Assembly (NCBI RefSeq): GCF_037392515.1
Contig: NC_090291.1
Coordinates: 30,242,001 to 30,306,000, forward strand
Origin: Haliotis asinina
Taxonomy: Eukaryota; Mollusca; Gastropoda; Lepetellida; Haliotidae
Length of the DNA stretch: 64,000 bases
Reading direction: 5' to 3'
Under the pieces are notes generated by a model. The model searched no databases and had not been told where the DNA came from. It saw nothing but the letters and a program-made list of their open reading frames with translations. The translations under genes were made by a program, and so were the position numbers. Every line of letters begins with the position of its first letter. The first letter of the stretch is position 1. Shown here piece by piece: positions 1-12,282 of the stretch.

Positions 1-1081
1 TGATAAATGTTCATTAAAATGCAGACATTTGAAAAAAAATGCCACTTATAAATGACAGTATCCTCACAAAGTGTCTGTGTAACATTGCAGTCAGTGCCTT
101 ACTGTACAGGATTGCCCTCCTGAAACACCATGCTATCCTATCCCATTCTCTGTATAATATACTCCTGTGGTCTCTGGGGTGTTGAACAAGACAACTGAGT
201 GATGCTTTCCACAGAAACAGAATTATAGACTGACATTCCTCTTCACTCAATATTATTCTTATCAGTTGGAATGTGAGCATCCAGGGTTGTTTTCATTTCA
301 AAAGTGGTTGATAAGAATGTTTTCAATTTAACATGTCATCATGTTTAGTTGAAGTGGAGGATTTCTGAATTTGTTACTGAAGCAGAGGGGAATTGTGTGA
401 TGATTGGTGAGTGAGAACATGTCAAGTATGTTGATTGCAGTAGACAATATGTTGAGGATGGATCATGGTCGAGTTCTGACAGTGATGTGGAGGCGATTAG
501 CGAAACAACTGACTTCTACATGAAATAAGCAATTTAACTTGCCTAATCTTAAGGCATCAGTCTGTGGGCAGCTTAAGTGGTTCTGCATTAAGGGGTGGAA
601 CAAGGGCTGGTAGACTTGGAGTGATCGCAGTGTGTCTGATTTAAAGTGTGGCTACAACTCTAAGTCTCTGGATATGTGTGTCATTTTGATAGCAGTGTTA
701 AAATTGGAAAGGACCCCCAGTAGAATTGGACATTGAGAACCTGAAGGAACATATATTTGCTTCATTTAGGACTTTACAATGGAGGGAGCTCGGCAGCAGG
801 GAAAATAATGCGGTTCAGGGAAAGTGAAACTGGCAAGAAAAACAGCTTATTTTTAGACTTGTTCAAGTAGTTGAGCACACGTGAACAAGTATGTCTCACA
901 TCCCTGAACAGAATTATTTTCCTGTCCATCTGACCATTTCTGCAGTACCAAAGTCATGCATGAATCAAGTCTAGATTTCGTCAGATGCAGGTTCTTAATC
1001 TCCCACTGGGGCTCCTTAAATGGAAGTAGCTGTTTCCTTTAAAATTATATTTATACAGAGAATATACAACTTCAATTTAAT
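1..1081. other. Non-coding flank, no gene recognised
   Basis: No convincing gene is seen. A fragment of a dispersed repeat (family D in this annotation) lies at about 745-860; its core GGGAAAATAATG with GGTTCAGGGA also occurs near 14.05 kb and 34.85 kb and, on the other strand, near 61.43 kb. A second fragment of the same family in the opposite orientation is recognisable at about 960-1020 (TCTAGATTT-CGTCAGA and a following CTCCCA). If the angiopoietin-like gene at 4827-5475 continues leftwards, this stretch would be part of its first intron. Confidence 0.4.
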
Positions 1082-1240
1082 GAATGAGTATAATTTTATG
1101 CTGCTTTAGCAATATTCCAGTAATAACAGGGTAGGGGACACCAGAAATGGGCTTCACACCTTGTGCCCATGTGGGGAATCGAACCCCGGTTTTCTGCATG
1201 ACAAGCAAATGCTTTAACCACTAGGCTACCACACTGACCC
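1082..1240 (-). mobile_element. tRNA-derived SINE (family A), minus orientation
   Basis: Read on the minus strand, this holds a tRNA-like head with A-box TAGCCTAGTGGTTAAAGC and a B-box region ending at GGTTCGATTCC (one base changed here). The conserved middle block GTGTGAAGCCCATTTCTGG-like and the tail with the paired ATATT motifs follow. It lacks the CTCA repeats at the extreme 3' end. It is a diverged copy. Confidence 0.8.
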
Positions 1241-2180
1241 AACTTGAATTGACAGTCTGTTTGGAAAAAAGAGTGAGTGAAGAAATAAGGAAAAAGAAAG
1301 AAAGGAGAACGACAGAAGGTAGATGAGGAATGGCATAGATCAAAGCAGGTGGTTAGTTAGGGGAGGTTCAAAACTGTTGTGCCAGAAATCTGAATCTGAT
1401 TTTGCCAGGTCAGCAGTTCTCTAAATTATTATTACTCCACTTTATCTGCAGTTTTACCCCTGCATCCTCGGATCCTGATGCTGCTAGCACTGAGCCTGCT
1501 TGTCTGTAGAAATGTTGCACATATGTCAGGCGACAGCTGTACATTCATAACATAGTTTAGAGATAATGATTTCATTTAATGCCATTTCCTTCCGTGTTTA
1601 TTCAAACAAACTGAATTATTGTCAGTGATGCTGGCGTGGCCCAGTATTGAGATGATTACATCTGGATGAGGGAGAAGTGCACGCTGTCCCTGATGCTGGC
1701 AACACGTGGTGGTATGGCCAGACACCCCACCTGACACACAGCTGGCGGCTCAGCTTCGACACTCCTGTCTGTAAGCCATGTCTATACACTCACTGTCCCA
1801 GTCCCACGCTACGCTCATGGAATTCAGCATCATCTAGTTCATAGGATTAAGTCTCTTATCAAGGATAGTTTCTTTATTATTTGAAAGTAAGATTTCAGGC
1901 CCTCATGTCCTAATTATTTCTTATTTTGTGTAGCATAATGATCTGTAGTGTTACAGTTGAATAAATCACATCTGGACCTGTCTAGTGATTGATATCAGGA
2001 GACATGTTCCATGTTGCCAGGCAACCATGACATTACAATCTATGGGATTTCAGTTTCTGAGCACCTGATGCATTACCTCTGAGCCCTTCGCCCAGCGTTA
2101 GTTGTTAGGGACCATATCTCATCACAGAGGTGTCCTTTACCCTTCAACAAAATGGTGAGAGTTTAGAAACTCTATGATGT
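1241..2180. other. Unassigned region, partly GC-rich
   Basis: No gene could be assigned. A GC-richer block at about 1640-1840 is open in one plus frame, ending at a TAG near 1843, and contains W, C and H codons. It has no recognisable domain and no clear splice acceptor, so I do not call it an exon. Confidence 0.3.
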
Positions 2181-2290
2181 GGGAAGATTGATGCTCATGC
2201 TGTTGACCACTGGATTGTACAGTGAAGACTTGATTATTTACAGGCTGCAGACACAAAGCTCGGATATTGCTGAGTGCCCCTTTCAGCACC
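2181..2290 (+). mobile_element. Family B SINE-like repeat, 3' half
   Basis: This matches the family B 3' half: a GATGCTCATGCTGTTGA block, then ACTGGATTGT, GATTATTTACAG and the GATATTGCTGAGTG tail. Fuller copies lie at 54.2, 56.2, 59.7 and 63.3 kb. It is truncated at its 5' end and lacks the CTCA repeats. Confidence 0.75.
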
Positions 2291-3274
2291 AACCAAACCG
2301 AACTTGTTTGATAAATTTATTTTCTTTCCTTGATCAAAATGATGAAAAAAAATATCATCCAAAATAAGGGCAAAACACCTCTAATTTAATGTCACTTACT
2401 AAAACATGACTGTTAACTCTCAGATGAAAGGGAGAAGATTAAAAAGAAGTCATCTCAAGTCTAGAATGATTTAGCAAGTCTAGATTGCCTTGGCTCTAGA
2501 AATAAATGATTAATCTGGGCTCCAATTGGATTTGTTTTGTAGAAAAATATTTCCAATTAAGATTACAATATGCTTGGGACTAAGTTTCAGTCTGATTTAC
2601 CTAATTATTTTACCAGAACGACTACGGTAGGTATTTTCGCCATTATGAACTTTATTACTGTAACACCATAACATTTACTTCCTCCGCTGCCTCGACTGTG
2701 TTGTCTATGATTAGTTTCAATATTTATTTATCCATCCTCCCTTGTCAGGAGAGTGATGGATTGGTTTGTCTCCAGGCTGCCATGGTGTGATAATGATGTT
2801 ACTTAATGATGAGTTGTACAATGTAGAACATGTTAGTGTACCTCCAGGATTGTTTGCTGTTGTGTCTGTATACAGCAGCTTGTGGGGGACTGACCTACTC
2901 TACTGCACTTGGAAGATTAAACATGGGATCAACTTGTGGGTAGAGGAGAGCCAGCAGGTGACAACTGCTAATACCTGCATTAGGAAATCAAAAGATAGAC
3001 CTACCTAAATAGGTTTAAATAGTTTCGCTAACAGTTTTAAATTATTGCAAAAAAAATAATTGTAGATGTAATGATGAAAATGAGTGTTTGATGTATTTTA
3101 AAAGAAACTATTTATTGCGGAGCATTCTTTGCATCCTTTAGGCTTGTTGCTATAGTATTTGCATCCAGGGACTCCTGAAGTTTACCTTTGCTTGATGAAC
3201 ACCTTCTCTGAACCTGATCGTCACTTGTCCATAAGTGTACAAAGGACTAATTTTAGAAGTTTCATAAAGACTTA

Positions 3275-3430
3275 GTTGGTATGGTTTTGCACCATTTTTA
3301 GCAATATTCATGCAATATGGCAGGGAACACCAGAAATGGGCTTCACTCACTGTAGTCATGTGGGGAAACCAAACCCAGGTCTTCAGGGAGATGAGCAGGT
3401 GCCTTAACCATTAGGCTACCCCACTGCCCC
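3275..3430 (-). mobile_element. tRNA-derived SINE (family A), minus orientation
   Basis: A near full-length but diverged copy. On the minus strand the head reads GGGGCAGTGGGGTAGCCTAA-type sequence with the A-box, then a mutated B-box, the GCCCATTTCTGGTG block and an ATATTGC tail. The B-box lies in GACCTGGGTTTGGTTTCC, so it is probably transcriptionally dead. Confidence 0.8.
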
Positions 3431-4826
3431 TTTTAGCATCACCATATATTATTATTATGACAGTGACTGCAAGATCATCACACTGAATTTCTACCACTGA
3501 TGTCACTGTATTATAGCAAACTCTTCAAAGGAGCTATTTGTAGATCTGGACATTGGGGCAGGAGGTTTTTCAATCAGTATCACATGTCTGATGGAGTATA
3601 TGTCCTGTGCTTGTGTATAGATAGAACTTGACCTGTCAATGATGGTAATACAGTATCTCCCAGTTAAGTAGCTTCCGACAACATAATGGCATAACGGTGT
3701 ATTTAAGGAGGGCAATTCATTATCAGGTGTTCGCCTGTTTCTTTTGAACCTGTAGGCTGAAAATATGTTCACATAAATGGACTTGAATGAATCATAATTT
3801 CTTTGGGTTAAGTTCATAAATGGGCTCTGTGTGTTGCACTGGTTTTTTTTTTAGACCTTTGGATTACTGTCTTTTTATCACTAATCCTTTCACACTGATA
3901 TACTTTTTGCTTGATCTTTGTATCTCAAGATGGTCTTTTGTGATGAACATTTTATCATATTCTTGATACAGGTTTCCATCTATGGGTTATGGTGCCTCTA
4001 AGGTTTGACTCACGTACAAGGGTCTTTGCCATGAATGGTCCACAGTCCCCATTACGACAGGAGTTGGCGACGGCATTTGTTCGTAAACAGGGGTGTATCA
4101 GGGGGATTTGCCATCTTTTGACATTGTGTTTGCAGGAAATTTCCCTGCCTAAACAAATCCTTCTTGTACATAAGAGGAAATTCTTTGCCTAGCCACATCA
4201 GACTCAGATGCCGACATCTATGTATATTACTTGTACATTGTATTGTGTGTGTAGTAACACACAGACACATATTAGAACCACATTTGTGTAGGTGTAACTA
4301 TGTCATTGTGCCTTTCTTGTTGAGAGGGCTTCAGGGTAAGGTTGCTATTCAACTAGACCCAGACAATGGCCCAGGGTTGATGGTTAATTGGGTGGGGCAG
4401 GAGGGGTGAAGTTTAGGCTTTGATTTGTTTGTTTTCTAGTTTGTTTGTTTAATAGTTAAATAAAATATGCCATGTAGATTTTTGTCATTAATTATTGTTT
4501 ATTGGATATACTATTTTTTTTACATAAACTTAACATGTAATGAAAAATGATGTCATTTTGAGTCATTTAGTTTGATTGTTTCATTTTGGTGATATTTTTG
4601 TGTGTAAAAATTATGAGGTTTGGCTCACAAATATAAAACGACTATTTTCATGGTTATTTTAAAATTTTGTTTGCTTAGAATATCAGTAAAAGTGATTTTG
4701 TAAGATTAACATAAGACAGAAATTGTTTGCATAATAATCGATGTACATTGTGAATTTGATACAAGTAATTATATAATTCATGAAGGTAATAATATTAGTA
4801 TGTCCGTATTAGTTGTTACAACTTAC
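3431..4826. other. Putative first intron of the angiopoietin-like gene
   Basis: This is AT-rich sequence immediately 3' (minus strand) of the donor at 4826/4825. No exon coding for a fibrinogen-like domain is seen. A 104-codon minus-strand open frame occurs at 3503-3817, but it has no good splice acceptor and no family resemblance, so it is not called as an exon. Confidence 0.4.
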
Positions 4827-5475
4827 CTTTGTAAACTTTTGACTGGTCAGTTATTCCTGGACAGGACCGGACACTTGCCACACTTTCCACAGATATAGCT
4901 TTATCCTGGACGGTTCTGTCTGAGGTTGGAACTTTCTTTGTAAGCACATTGTTCACTTCCACCACATCTAGAATGACGTTGGACAGTTTGTGATTGAGAC
5001 TTCTGCTCATGCTGCGTTGATGTTTCAATTTTGTCTCCATGTACATCATGGTGCGGAATATGCTTGAGAAGTTTGACTTATAGGCATGAAGCATCTCTAT
5101 GGCATGTTTCAACATGTGTTCGTGTCTCGAGAGGGTTGAATTTAATTCTCTATTTTTCACCATCTCATCAAAAAGCCGTGACTCCATGTCACGCATCTTC
5201 GATGACAGATTGTCGATATTCTTTCCTCTTGCCCCATGTGCTACCCTCGGCATTTGTCCGTTATGTGATGCTGGGTAGGAGTCTGCTTGGTAGGCTTGGC
5301 TACCCAGAGCAGGGCACTTGGACGTGTCAAACTCATTAACCACAAAGACATATTCACAGTTAGGAGTCTTTGTGGATGCCCGCTGCTGTCGTGCTGCCAT
5401 TCCATGCGCCTTCAGCATCAACACCGTCACCAGCACCACCACACCCGCGTGAACACCGCTGACACCTGTCTTCAT
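4827..5475 (-). CDS. Angiopoietin/fibrinogen-related secreted protein, first coding exon (partial)
   Basis: The exon encodes 216 codons plus one base, starting at an ATG in good context (A at -3). Residues 1-26 look like a signal peptide (basic start, a run of V/L, then a small-residue cleavage region). Cys40 and Cys54 sit in a C-x-Y-x-F-V-V...D-x-x-x-C motif. This resembles the short N-terminal motif before the coiled coil of angiopoietins and ANGPTL proteins (family knowledge, not a search result). Residues about 85-185 have heptad-like hydrophobic spacing, as expected of an oligomerising coiled coil. N-x-S/T sites occur at N112 (NST) and N135 (NFS). The exon ends AAAG|GTAAGT on the minus strand, a perfect donor in phase 1. 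The C-terminal fibrinogen-like domain expected of the family is not seen in 1-4826, so the gene is incomplete here. The product is inferred to be a secreted oligomeric ligand or lectin-like protein. An olfactomedin-type coiled-coil protein is the main alternative. Confidence 0.75.
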
Positions 5476-5595
5476 TGTGAGTCGCTGTGGTTCACCTGTC
5501 GTTATCTCACCTGGAGTTGTCTCCTGGTTCCCCCTCAGCTCTTCTCCCCCTCCCGACTCTTACCCTAGCTGTACGGCAGTCAGAGGCGAACTGCT
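5476..5595 (-). other. Predicted 5' UTR of the angiopoietin-like gene
   Basis: About 120 bases separate the predicted transcription start at 5595 (initiator TCAGCAGT, minus strand, A at 5595) from the ATG at 5475. The extent is inferred from the TATA/initiator spacing. No intron is apparent within it. Confidence 0.45.
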
Positions 5596-5616
5596 GAGTA
5601 TGCAAGCCAGCTCAGC

Positions 5617-5624
5617 TCTATATA
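5617..5624 (-). promoter_or_regulatory. TATA box of the angiopoietin-like gene
   Basis: TATATAGA on the minus strand begins 29 bases upstream of an initiator-like TCAGCAGT (A at 5595) and about 149 bases upstream of the start codon. Spacing and strand agree with a TATA-type RNA polymerase II core promoter, which is common for tightly regulated secreted-protein genes. Confidence 0.6.
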
Positions 5625-5639
5625 CCAACACAGAAAAAT

Positions 5640-8600
5640 TCAGCCTGAATTGCAAAACCTGCTGCTTTTAATTGAGAGTAAAACTAGGGCTGGAGAGTGT
5701 ATGGTCTAACAGCTGTTTACCCTAGCAACTGGACACCCACAAAATTCCCATCATTTTTTTTCACTGCTTTTTCCTAATTTAAGAAGGTGTTAACACCACT
5801 TAGAGTCAGATTCTCCCTGGGGGTGGTATCGGGTAACTGGTGAAGACTCGACTCGTGACTGTTTACTCTTTACATTCCTCCATCTATCTATATGCGTCCT
5901 TCATTTTTTCCTTCTTTCTATCCCAGCTGGTGCTTGTCACGATTATCCACGTCTTGATGGGACTGAATGGAGCCCCAGACATGGGTGGACCCCGACTTTC
6001 ATTCATGAATGACCAAGTTAACATTAACGTGGCCAATCAAAATGCTTACATTGCATCTCGTCTGTTGCCGACCTTCTGTGTACATCAAGGGGATTGGGTG
6101 TATTATAAGCCAGACTGGTTACCTAGGACATTTCTTGGTTCGGTGAATTAGCCTCTTTTTTCTGTAGCCTGTACCTGTCTGTGTGACAGTAAAGATTTTA
6201 TCAACATCCCTTAAAGCTCGGTTTCCACAGTATCATTGTCATTTGAGACTCAAAAATTCTCATATTTTTTTACATACTTTATTCTTGTTATATTTTGTCA
6301 TATAAACGGTAATGTTTTCTCAGATTTCACAGACTTGGAGATCCAGTTATATTTTCAAATCCATTTTCTAGATTATGCCAGTGTTATAATTTTCTATTGA
6401 ACTAGTTTTAATTGATTGTTTACATGTCCTGACTCTGTGACTTGAAGAGAACTTGCTTTAGAATTTCATGAGAGTTAAATTTTTGTCATATTAAAGAAAT
6501 ATCGTTATTTCATGATAAGTTTTTGTCACATCGTGAATGTATTTTTTATCTGTAAAATTAAAGGATATTTTACTTTAAATTGTTAGTACATGATGTTTAT
6601 GTTGCTTTCTGCCAAGTTATAAACGTTCTCTTATTGAAGATGAAGGTGTTTCACTTACAGATGTCAATCCTTTCACTGATTCAAGCTGAAATATATACTA
6701 AGGATGTACGGTATTAACGGTATGCCTTACAGCATGGTATTTTAAGAGTCATTGATAGATTAATAAATGAGTAATGTAGAAATGTTTGCATGCCATGCAG
6801 AGTTTGTTATGGGAAGTCTTGTAGAGATTTCTTGCAGTATTTGTCATTGTGGAAGTGAAATGTCAGCTATGGCTGCAGCCTGGATGGCATGGAGAGCAGG
6901 ATACAGGCATGGGGCATGTGCACATACCAGGGACAGCTGTTGTGTAGGGGGCTGTAGGGAGCGATGTCAGTGAGTTGGTTACTCACTATTTGCACTGTGT
7001 TTGTTGTAGGGGGAGATGGGTTACATCACGTTGTACATCAGCACACAACAACCTGTGTGGGAGAGAGACATGGAGAGAGATCAAGAGTGAGATTGAGGGA
7101 AGGAAAAAGAAAGAATGCGGGAGGGGTGACCTGTATGTGTAGGAGAGAGAGGGAGGAGAAAGATAGCAAGAGAAAGAACAAGAGAGATATGACAGCAACC
7201 TGTATGTATATAAGAAAGAGAGAAAGAGAGAGGTGGCAAACACCAGTATGTATATGTATAGGGGAGAGAGAGTGAATGTCATGGTGACGTTACATTCACA
7301 GACTGACAGAACGCCAACAACCCATTGAAAGTGAATGATGCAACATAGTTTTTATCTCAACCTCCAACTAGGTCTTTAAATGTTGATCTAGGCGTCTAAA
7401 TCACTGGGTAATGCTCAGTGAAGCACCGCAGTGTGTCTCATTCCTTACACTTGAAACATTTTTAGGACTTGCACATTTTGAGCTCATTAATTGGGCACTG
7501 TCAGAGACTCAAGTTTCGTCACAGTTCGGGATCTGTACACGCTGTAACTTATTCTGTGTCACTCAACAGAAACTGTAGTCAGGTCCAGGTGATGGTCATG
7601 GAGGACTTGTGAATGTCTGTGATGGCTTGTGGCAAATGAATTGGTAACACCGTGATGTGGGATGCTGCCTGTTTGTTGTCAAGGTGTATTGACTCTGTTA
7701 AGTTAGATTCAAGATACAGTTCTTGTCAGGAATTTCAAACGCCACTGGGAATATAATTAAAGATTTTTATGAACTTATATGGTAGTCATATTATTTCTGT
7801 CTTCATCATTAGTGGTACAGGAATTTGAAAACAAATGGATTCCTCTTGTTTTTTGTAGTTTTCTGTTAGAGGTGACTGTTTAAGGGAAAGGAACTATTGC
7901 GATAGTCTATCACAACTAGACAGTCTATTGTCACCAGCCATTGCAATACTATTCAATAACTTTTTTCTCCCTGAATTGTCGTATTTGAAATCATTTCCCA
8001 AATGAATGTGTGATTTATATGGAATAAACACAAGTTGAAGTAGTTTCAGTCCCAGACCAAGTAAATAGTTATACAGAAACTCAATGAAGCTGCAAGTCAG
8101 AACCCAAACAACTTGTATTTTGCACTGTGCATTTATCAACGGAAGTCAATTACTTAACTATAGATAGTCACACATAATATCAAGGCATCTATACTATTTT
8201 GTTTCTACTATCGATTATTTGCTATCGTATACTCAATAATTGCAATCCGTCAATAATTGAATGCATCATTACAGTCCTATTTTATTTACACAACTGCATG
8301 GCCATTCCTAGTAATCCTGTGACATTGTAACATTTGCTTTGGCTCAGGGTGGCCTAGCAAATAGGAACCTTATGTGGACTTGCTGCAATTGTATAATCCT
8401 CAGGGAGTTGAATGTTTTATCTGACATCTTACAATGAAGTGTTTCATGTGGTAATGACTTGTTGTGCTGTGTGGTAAGCTAGTTGAAGAGATAATGTTTT
8501 ACTATGAAAATGGCAATGATAGTGGCTATCGTCATGGGAAAAACAAGATGGTGGCACCACAGACATGTGTTTCCTGCTTTGTGTGAGATATCATGTCATA

Positions 8601-8915
8601 AAACACATTGAGATTCCCTGTTTGTTGGGTGTGTATGGGATAGTATTCAATGTTGTGCGTTTCTCGTCTGATGGTTCATGGATCACTGCGAGGACCTCCT
8701 CCATCACTGTGTGGTCCAGGGATAAACAAATGTGCTCTGTGTTCCGCCACTTGTTTTATAATGTTTTGCCATATGAAAACACACATATACTTGGGCGCGT
8801 GGAAATTGATGTCTTTCTTGTGTTTGTGACTGTATGATAATATGCTCACATAAGTCAAAATGTCTTTTGAACATTTAGGATATAGGTCCTGGAATATTGC
8901 AGATGTAATATATGT
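5640..8915. other. Upstream intergenic region
   Basis: This lies upstream of the angiopoietin-like promoter. Several short open frames exist (for example 5840-6151 and 8565-8837), but they lack splice signals or domains and look like chance. A purine-rich GA block lies at 7057-7275. No RNA gene is seen. Confidence 0.4.
7057..7275. repeat. GA-rich simple-sequence block
   Basis: Imperfect GAGA/GAAA repeats are interspersed with three copies of a CCTGTATGT(GT/AT)AT-like phrase (about 7130, 7198 and 7243), suggesting an old tandem unit of roughly 50-70 bp. The lysine/arginine-rich open frame across it is a by-product. Confidence 0.55.
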
Positions 8916-9134
8916 GGAGTGGGTGGGTGGGTGAGTGAGTGGGTGGGTGAGTGAGTGAGTGAGTGAGTGAGTGAGTGAGTGAGTGAGTGAGTGAGTGAGT
9001 GAGTGAGTGGGTGGGTGGGTGGGTGGGTGAGTGAGTGAGTGAGTGAGTGAGTGAGTGAGTGAGGTGGGGGTACCTCAGCAATAATCTAACTGTAAGGACA
9101 AAGAGAATGAGTGAGTGAGTGAGTGAGTGAGTGA
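8916..9134. repeat. GTGA/GGTG tetranucleotide microsatellite
   Basis: Long runs of GTGA interleaved with GGTG occupy 8916-9064, and a second short run lies at 9108-9134. It is the complement of the CTCA tail repeats of the SINE families, so it may have grown from a SINE 3' end in minus orientation. The Thr-His-Ser-Leu open frame on the minus strand is a by-product. Confidence 0.9.
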
Positions 9135-10647
9135 GAGTGTTGGCAAGTGGATGGATGGATTAGTATTTTTTGTTGGTTTGTTTTTTAATGATGCTTTCAA
9201 CTATATTTCAGTCATATAGTGGAAGTGGATGAGTGAGTGAATGAACTAGATGATGAAACAGAAATACATAAACCCATCTCACTCACTAACTCACTCTTGC
9301 AGGCATCATTCAGATAAATAACAAAACTAACTGTCTAATATTTGTTCTTATTCTTGAAAAGTTACTAATAATTATCAGTGGATCTGTAAACCCAAAAGTA
9401 AAATTGGTTCGGCCTTAGTTGTTTCTATCAAAAATGATATGATCAGTCAATTAAATTAATCTTTCGTTAGTTTTTGGAGACTAACTTTAGTCTTGGTTTT
9501 CAACAGCCAGAATATGTTTTGAGAGTCTAACAGTATTATCTCCCCTTCTAGGTGTGGACAAATATGTGTTTTACACCAGGAAATTAGGTTAGATGTATTG
9601 TGTTCTGTTGACAAACGTGTTTGTGTTGAAATATTTTCTAAAGTAGGTAGTCCATTGTTTATTTAGAAAAACTATTAATGTGTAAGTTGAAGGAATGTCT
9701 CTGACCTCCAGGAAGTGTATCTACTGTCTGAAGCTAATTTTGTAGATTGTTTTTTGTTCGCTTTTGTTGACTTTTTGAAATATTATGTTAAAGAATCAGA
9801 AACATTATCAGATTTCATTTAAGTACGCTGCTGTTAAGTCAAGTGAAATGAGTAAAGTTTTGGATGATCATTTTTTTCCATTATTACAGAAAGGGATGTC
9901 ATACTGTTTGATACCTGGAGCCTGATATGGGTACCTTTTGACCTCCTGAAAATGTCAAAGTTCAAAGTTGTGTATGGCATGGAAATATTGTTAGGAAAAT
10001 TATTTGACATATTCAGTTGACTGACAATTAGATTCTTTTCATACACTTATGTATCAGTTTTGCTGATACAGACAAATTGATAAATGTGGAAAATTAGTTT
10101 AAAATGCAGACTTTTTGAACTCCAAAGTAACTCAGGTACATGTGGACGGGTGACTGTGACCTAGGAAGTAATTCTAAAATGTTCAAGCTGTTGGGTTTGT
10201 TTTCAATTAACCTTATGTACATTAGTTTTCACTCAAGTTATCAACATTCTTGTTGTCAAGTCCATGTGCTAATTTAAGAGGTAGTGTATTTTCTCATATT
10301 TCTCACAATATCTGTGCACTGTCATGTTCAAATGGCAAAGTAGGACTTAGAATTTTGGATGTTATGACCAAAAAATGTTAATCGGATACCGGTCTAATGC
10401 TGGCATAGGTACAGTTGTTGCATGCCAAAGTGCTGATGTTTGCAACATGGAGATGAACAGTCAGCAAAACAACAAAAATACAGTAAAAAGTTTTACTTGC
10501 TTGAAAGGGAACTCTATGGAAACAAAATATATCTTTCCAATGGTATTTCTCTAAACATCTGGAAAATTGGCGTGGAAAAATTTGTAAAACAATGAATTTT
10601 TCAAAAATTGTTGGGGTTTAGTTGATAAAATGATGATACAGATAAGT
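9135..10647. other. AT-rich unannotated region
   Basis: No gene, RNA gene or clear repeat element is recognised. Open frames are short and lack exon signals. Confidence 0.4.
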
Positions 10648-10685
10648 AATGATGATGATGATGATGATGATGATGATGGTGATGG

Positions 10686-10716
<31 letters not shown>

Positions 10717-10870
10717 GGCGATGGTAATGATGGTGGTTATGATGATGATAACAGTAACAATGATGACACAGATGACACAGATGACACAGATGACACAGAT
10801 GATGATGATGATGATGAAGACAAAAATGGTGATGATGAGGGGGATAATGATAATAATGGTGATGCTGATA
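10648..10870. repeat. GAT trinucleotide microsatellite with embedded 9-bp repeat
   Basis: (GAT)n with interspersed GGT runs. Near 10766-10800 there are four copies of the 9-mer GATGACACA. Poly-Asp (plus), poly-Met (plus) and poly-His (minus) open frames result automatically from the triplet array and are not called as genes. Confidence 0.9.
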
Positions 10871-10975
10871 ATAGATAAAGGTGATACAAATAAGCGTAAT
10901 GAGCATTACCTTACGTTAATGGCTTCAGGTTGTTCAGCAACTTCAGTTGTTTTTGAAAAGGTATTTTCCAGATGA

Positions 10976-11657
10976 TGTAACATGCTTTCAACCATGCAGT
11001 CTAAAAATGTTTCCAAGGCTGCAGCCAAATCTAACCATGAAATGTTGTGAGTGGGTTTGGTTTTTTGGTACTTTTTTCATTGACAGTAATATCCTCCTAA
11101 TGGTTCTCTCACAATGTTAAAAGTTTCACAAAGCTCTATTTAGCTGCTGTCAAACAGGAAGGGATGTTTCTTAGAATTTTTGAAATATTTGGGGTTGTCT
11201 GTGCAGTAAGCCTCATGATCAAGAGTTCAGTGACACTGTAACAGCATGAAGGTCAAGCTGACCAGTGATGCTGCTGTGATAGGTGTGAACATATGTTCAG
11301 TGTATATATCTTGCACATGGTATTGGGTGTGTGTGATGTGTTACCTTGCAGGGCTGGTGTATTTGGGAACTGGACATTGTATATTTACATTATACAGATG
11401 TACATTTGGAAATTCTCTGAAGGAGGAGCCAAATGTCTTGGTTTTTAAGAGGAAATGTTGCATAAATTCTGGTGGGATTGAAAGAATTGTGCTGGAGATT
11501 ATTGTTCACTAAGACCAATACAACAAGATAATTTATCTTTTAGACTAATGATATTACAAACATCATTCTACATTGTACCTGTATTAATTTTTTTATATGA
11601 AAATATTCAAACCATTCATATTGTATGCACCAAACAGAATTAAAATGTGAAATTTGG
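10976..11657. other. Unannotated region
   Basis: No gene is recognised. An 88-codon open frame at 11246-11512 has no domain resemblance or splice signals. Confidence 0.35.
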
Positions 11658-11830
11658 GATGACCTATTGGATTGGGTGGTCAGATTCACTTATGTGGATG
11701 ACACAGGTCATTGTATCCCAGTTGTGTAGACTGATGCTCATGCTGTTGATCACCGGATTGTCTGGTTTAGTCTAAATTATTTACAGAGTGTTGCCATATA
11801 GCTGGAATATTACTGAGTGTGGCAACAAAC
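11658..11830 (+). mobile_element. Family B SINE-like repeat
   Basis: Contains, in order, the GGTGGTCAG block, a CAGGTCATTGTATCCCA block, GATGCTCATGCTGTTGATCA, GGATTGTCTGG, TTATTTACAG and ATATAGCTGGAATATT, ending GAGTGTGGC. A diverged copy truncated at the 5' end, without CTCA repeats. Confidence 0.85.
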
Positions 11831-12130
11831 CAACAAATCATCCTGAAAGATACTAAGGGTGCATAAATTATTCATCCCGTGTCTCTGACCTCTTCTTCCA
11901 GACGGAGTTATTGGAGCAAATGAAGACTTCCATTATTATAGCTTGAATATTACCAACTGTATTTTTGATTAACTTCACTTATTCCAACGTTGGTTCCTCC
12001 AAGCCAGTCTTCTTAAAACCAGGGATGCATCTTAGCAGTTGTCCTCAAGCCTGAATCAGTTTGTCTAATGTTGAAGGTACCTGTGCGTCATGTATCCAGG
12101 GTTTTTAGGAGAGTCTCTCTATGAATGCAT

Positions 12131-12282
12131 GGGACAGTATGGGAGCCTAGTGGTTAAAGCATCTGTTTGTCGCTCTGAAGACCTGGATGCAATTCCCAAT
12201 GTGGATACTTTGTGTGGAGTCCATTTCTGGTGTTCCCTGCAGTGATCTTGCTGGAATATTTCTAAAAGTGACATAAAACCAA
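12131..12282 (+). mobile_element. tRNA-derived SINE (family A)
   Basis: The head carries A-box sequence AGCCTAGTGGTTAAAGC; the B-box is mutated (ATGCAATTCCC). The block CCATTTCTGGTGTTCCC and the TGCTGGAATATT tail ending CATAAAACC follow. Near full length, with no CTCA tail. Confidence 0.85.

Noticed and set aside
349..406. 58-base exon-like segment ending in a GTGAGT donor
   Set aside because: Peptide too short to assign, acceptor weak, and no neighbouring exon in a compatible phase.
1641..1843. GC-rich open segment
   Set aside because: Open in one plus frame with gene-like composition, but no acceptor and no family resemblance. A minus-strand GTGAGT also occurs inside it, so the strand is ambiguous.
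3503..3817. 104-codon minus-strand frame, possible second exon of the angiopoietin-like gene
   Set aside because: No pyrimidine-rich acceptor precedes it, the sequence lacks fibrinogen-domain signatures, and the frame continues upstream without a clear start.
8565..8837. 90-codon frame with a faint WD40-like phrase (RFSSDGSWITARTSSITVW)
   Set aside because: The resemblance is short, there is no second repeat, no acceptor or donor, and both strands are open.
10601..10975. Poly-His, poly-Asp and poly-Met open frames
   Set aside because: They result from a GAT trinucleotide microsatellite.
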